In this document: piece after piece, positions 62,092 through 64,000 of the stretch
Layout of the letters: the number at the start of each line of letters is the position of its first letter
Position numbering within the stretch: the first letter of the stretch is position 1
DNA from: Micrococcaceae bacterium
Lineage (GTDB): Bacteria > Actinomycetota > Actinomycetes > Actinomycetales > Micrococcaceae
Direction: 5' to 3'
DNA: 64,000 nt
Assembly: GCA_013393415.1 (NCBI GenBank)
Contig: JABXHI010000033.1
Location: 93,851 to 157,850 of the forward strand
Translations under genes and position numbers: made by a program
The notes under the pieces: generated by a model
Told to the model about the DNA's origin: nothing
Database searches by the model: none
Seen by the model: only the letters and a program-made list of their open reading frames with translations

Positions 62092-62868
62092 TTACCTTTC
62101 AACCGTTTCGTGGCTGGCGGGGTGGCCCATCCGCGTAGAAATTTTTGCGGCGGCAGCGGTGCACTGCTTGATCAGTGTATCGATGGTGTGGTCGTCAATG
62201 CGATAGCTCGGTGCGGCAAGCAGCACCGTCGCCACGACTTGGCTGTGATGATCATAAACCGGTGCCGCAATACCAATTTCGTCGTCGAAGGTTTCACGGA
62301 GGTTGGTGGCATACCCGCGCTCACGCACTATCTCGAGGCGCTGCCGCAGCTCGTCTAATGTCCAGCCATCTTGCAGCCGGATAGTGCCCGAGTTGATAAG
62401 GTCTTCGACTGCGCTGAATGTGAGCTCTGCCAGAAAAATCTGCACCGTTGCAGAGCCGGTTGAAGTGTAGCGAGCGCCCAGCGGAGAAGTATGTTTGATC
62501 GTGCGGTCCGAGGCGATCTGCTCGACGGTGACTGAAGCTGCGTCTTCCCACAGAGCAAGCACCGTGGTTTCTTGTGACGTTGCTGCTAGCTCGTTGAGAT
62601 AGGGGTGAGCGACCTGACGCACATTGAGGTTGGCTAGCAGTGGCCCGGCAATCGCGATCAGCCCCAGTCCTAGCTGGTATTTGCGTGTGGAAGGATCTTG
62701 TTCGACCCAGCCTTCGGATTCCAGGGTTGCTAAAAGCCGAGACACCGAAGATTTATGCAGACCAACCTGCGCGGCGATATCCGTGACGCCGACCAGCGGC
62801 GCTTCAGTGGAGAAGCACCGAAGCACATCAATGACGTTGTGAACCACGGAGTTTCGAGGGGAGCTCAT
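62092..62868 (-). CDS. IclR family transcriptional regulator (second)
   Basis: A 258-residue regulator. N-terminal wHTH 'VTDIAAQVGLHKSSVSRLLATLE', effector domain with 'SPLGARYTSTGSATVQIFLA' and 'ATNLRETFDDEIGIAAPVYDH'. The catabolic context suggests control of the creatinase-paralogue module; its target sites are unclear. I saw an inverted repeat CACAAT/ATTGTG upstream of the creatinase paralogue. Confidence 0.9.
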   Translation of the reverse strand: MSSPRNSVVHNVIDVLRCFSTEAPLVGVTDIAAQVGLHKSSVSRLLATLESEGWVEQDPSTRKYQLGLGLIAIAGPLLANLNVRQVAHPYLNELAATSQETTVLALWEDAASVTVEQIASDRTIKHTSPLGARYTSTGSATVQIFLAELTFSAVEDLINSGTIRLQDGWTLDELRQRLEIVRERGYATNLRETFDDEIGIAAPVYDHHSQVVATVLLAAPSYRIDDHTIDTLIKQCTAAAAKISTRMGHPASHETVER

Positions 62869-62965
62869 GTCGCTTCCTTTCTGCGTGACTTCTAAGGATC
62901 ATACGTCATTGAATGTGGTCCCGTTCATCTCGTTGGATGCGCTGGCCGAGCATGACAGAAATAAT

Positions 62966-63011
62966 GTTCGGCTTCGACCTGAGCGCAACAAGAGCCAGGT
63001 CGAAGCCGAAC
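62966..63011 (-). terminator. Terminator after the MHS transporter
   Basis: Perfect 16-base arms GTTCGGCTTCGACCTG (62966-62981) and CAGGTCGAAGCCGAAC (62996-63011), 14-base loop, followed on the minus strand by ATTATTTCTG. It is 10 bases after the transporter stop. Confidence 0.82.
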
Positions 63012-63020
63012 GGGGTAGTA

Positions 63021-63895
63021 CTAATCCTTGAGCGGTTTATGACTTGTTTCAGGCGACAGTGCTACTGCGATCAATGCGATGATTGCTGCAGCCATGAGAT
63101 ACCAGCCTGGGGCAATTGCGTTGCTTGTTGTGGCAATGAGTAGGGTAGCGATAGCCGGTGCAGTGCCACCGAATATAGCGTTCCCCAGATTAAAAGAAAC
63201 TGCGAAACCGGAGTAGCGCACTCGAGTTGGGAAACTTTCGGCCAAGAAACTGGCAAGGCTTCCGTCGTTGAGAGTTAGCATCGCACCAAGCAGTACCTGG
63301 ACCAAAAGGACGACGAGCACGTTATCCATGCCTAAGAGCATGAAAGCTGGGACAGTGAAGAGGGTGAACAGCACTGAGGCGCTTATGAGAATCTTTTTCC
63401 GTCCGAATCGATCTGACAGATGACCGGTGAGAAATATAAAGCCGATGTAAGTCACTAGTGAGATCGTGGTGGTGATGTTAGCCACCGTGGGATCCATGCC
63501 GGCCGTCTGCGACAGATAGGTTGGCATGTAGGTCAGGATGACGTAAAAGCCGACTGCGTTCAGCAGCACGGCAGCCGTGGCGCGAACAAGGGTGCGCCAG
63601 TGATCCCGGAACAATGCGAAGATCGGAGCTTTTATGACTTCGTCCTCTTGTGACATCTCCTTGAATACGGGGGAGTCTTCAAGTTTTCGACGAATGTATA
63701 CGCCGATGAGTCCCAAAGGCGCAGCCAGTAAGAACGGCAATCTCCAACCCCACGATTCCATTTGCGCATCAGACAATGTCGCAGTGAGAACAGTGGCCAT
63801 GAGTGACCCGAAGAGCAATCCAGCCGCGGTTGAACCAGGCACCACGGCTGCATAGATGCCGCGGCGGCCTTCGGGGGGTGCCTCTATCGTTTTTG
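63021..63895 (-). pseudogene. MHS-type MFS transporter, 5' half missing
   Basis: About 290 residues that match only the C-terminal two thirds of MHS transporters (proline/betaine ProP-like). The fragment begins at 'EAPPEGRRGIYAAVVPGSTAAGLLFGS', which is an internal loop of the family, and runs to a normal C-terminus. Members usually have 430-450 residues. Directly upstream, in another frame, lies the end of a transposase gene, so an insertion removed or separated the 5' part. The TTG at 63897-63899 is not a credible start. Confidence 0.8.
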
Positions 63896-64000
63896 TCAAG
63901 CGGCTTCTGAGAAGTTTTTTGCAGTAACTGTGGCTGTGGGGTCTTGGTAGAAAGTGCCGTCTCGGAGCATCGCGTAGAGGGTATCCAGACGGCGGCGGGC
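63896..64000 (-). mobile_element. 3' end of an IS110-family-like transposase gene, runs off window
   Basis: On the minus strand the frame reads 'RRRLDTLYAMLRDGTFYQDP...' and ends with TGA at 63896-63898. This is the typical C-terminus of IS110-like transposases. The element's main body is outside the window. It abuts the truncated MHS transporter within about 10 bases. Confidence 0.65.

Noticed and set aside
1..64000. CRISPR arrays, rRNA genes and classical riboswitches
   Set aside because: No regularly spaced direct repeats, no rRNA sequence and no convincing riboswitch fold were seen, including before the cbs-metB and creatinine genes.

Overview
The window looks like chromosome of a Micrococcales actinobacterium close to the Micrococcaceae (Arthrobacter, Enteractinococcus or Yaniella type). 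Reasons: GC is moderate (mid-50s by eye), GTG/TTG starts are frequent, DUF222/HNH (13E12) and LpqF-like lipoprotein families are present, menaquinone genes are dispersed, and an 834-residue protein closely matches the known dimethylglycine oxidase of Arthrobacter globiformis. The species assignment is inference.

Layout. 0-24.9 kb is core metabolism: menB (cut by the window edge), a tyrosine-phosphatase-like gene, a sodium/solute symporter with a 49-residue companion, an HNH gene, a ddh-ptrB-purine permease block, a PAP2 phosphatase, menC-menD, an epimerase, a lipoprotein, a GntR/ABC operon, menF, a polyprenyl diphosphate synthase, a HIT protein, fprA, htpX and a YajQ protein. menB, menC, menD, menF and the prenyl synthase jointly supply menaquinone. 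A tRNA-Tyr lies at 25.05 kb.

25.2-35.3 kb is a creatinine/methylated-glycine island: an IclR regulator, a dimethylglycine-oxidase-type flavoprotein, formamidase plus FmdB, creatininase, a BCCT transporter and creatinase. Creatininase and creatinase would convert creatinine to creatine to sarcosine plus urea. The FAD/GcvT protein would demethylate methylglycines onto folate. Three promoter regions here carry the same GCAAC/GTTGC operator-like sequences, which suggests one IclR regulon. An oligopeptide-type ABC transporter operon follows.

40.5-45.7 kb is a decay zone: a P450 gene with an in-frame TAG, a small membrane gene with a frameshift, and a serine-hydrolase lipoprotein gene with an in-frame TGA, all otherwise well preserved. 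45.8-53.1 kb returns to core genes (AAA ATPase, thioredoxin, DNA glycosylase, cystathionine beta-synthase, cystathionine gamma-synthase, DEAD-box helicase, tRNA-Thr, tRNA-Met). An IS21-family element fills about 53.6-56.3 kb and is followed by small membrane-protein genes.

57.6-64 kb is a second creatinase-like module: an M24 creatinase paralogue, a membrane protein, a Na+/H+ antiporter-family transporter, a tandem universal stress protein, a second IclR regulator and an MHS-type transporter whose 5' half is missing, replaced at the junction by the end of an IS110-like transposase gene that runs off the window.
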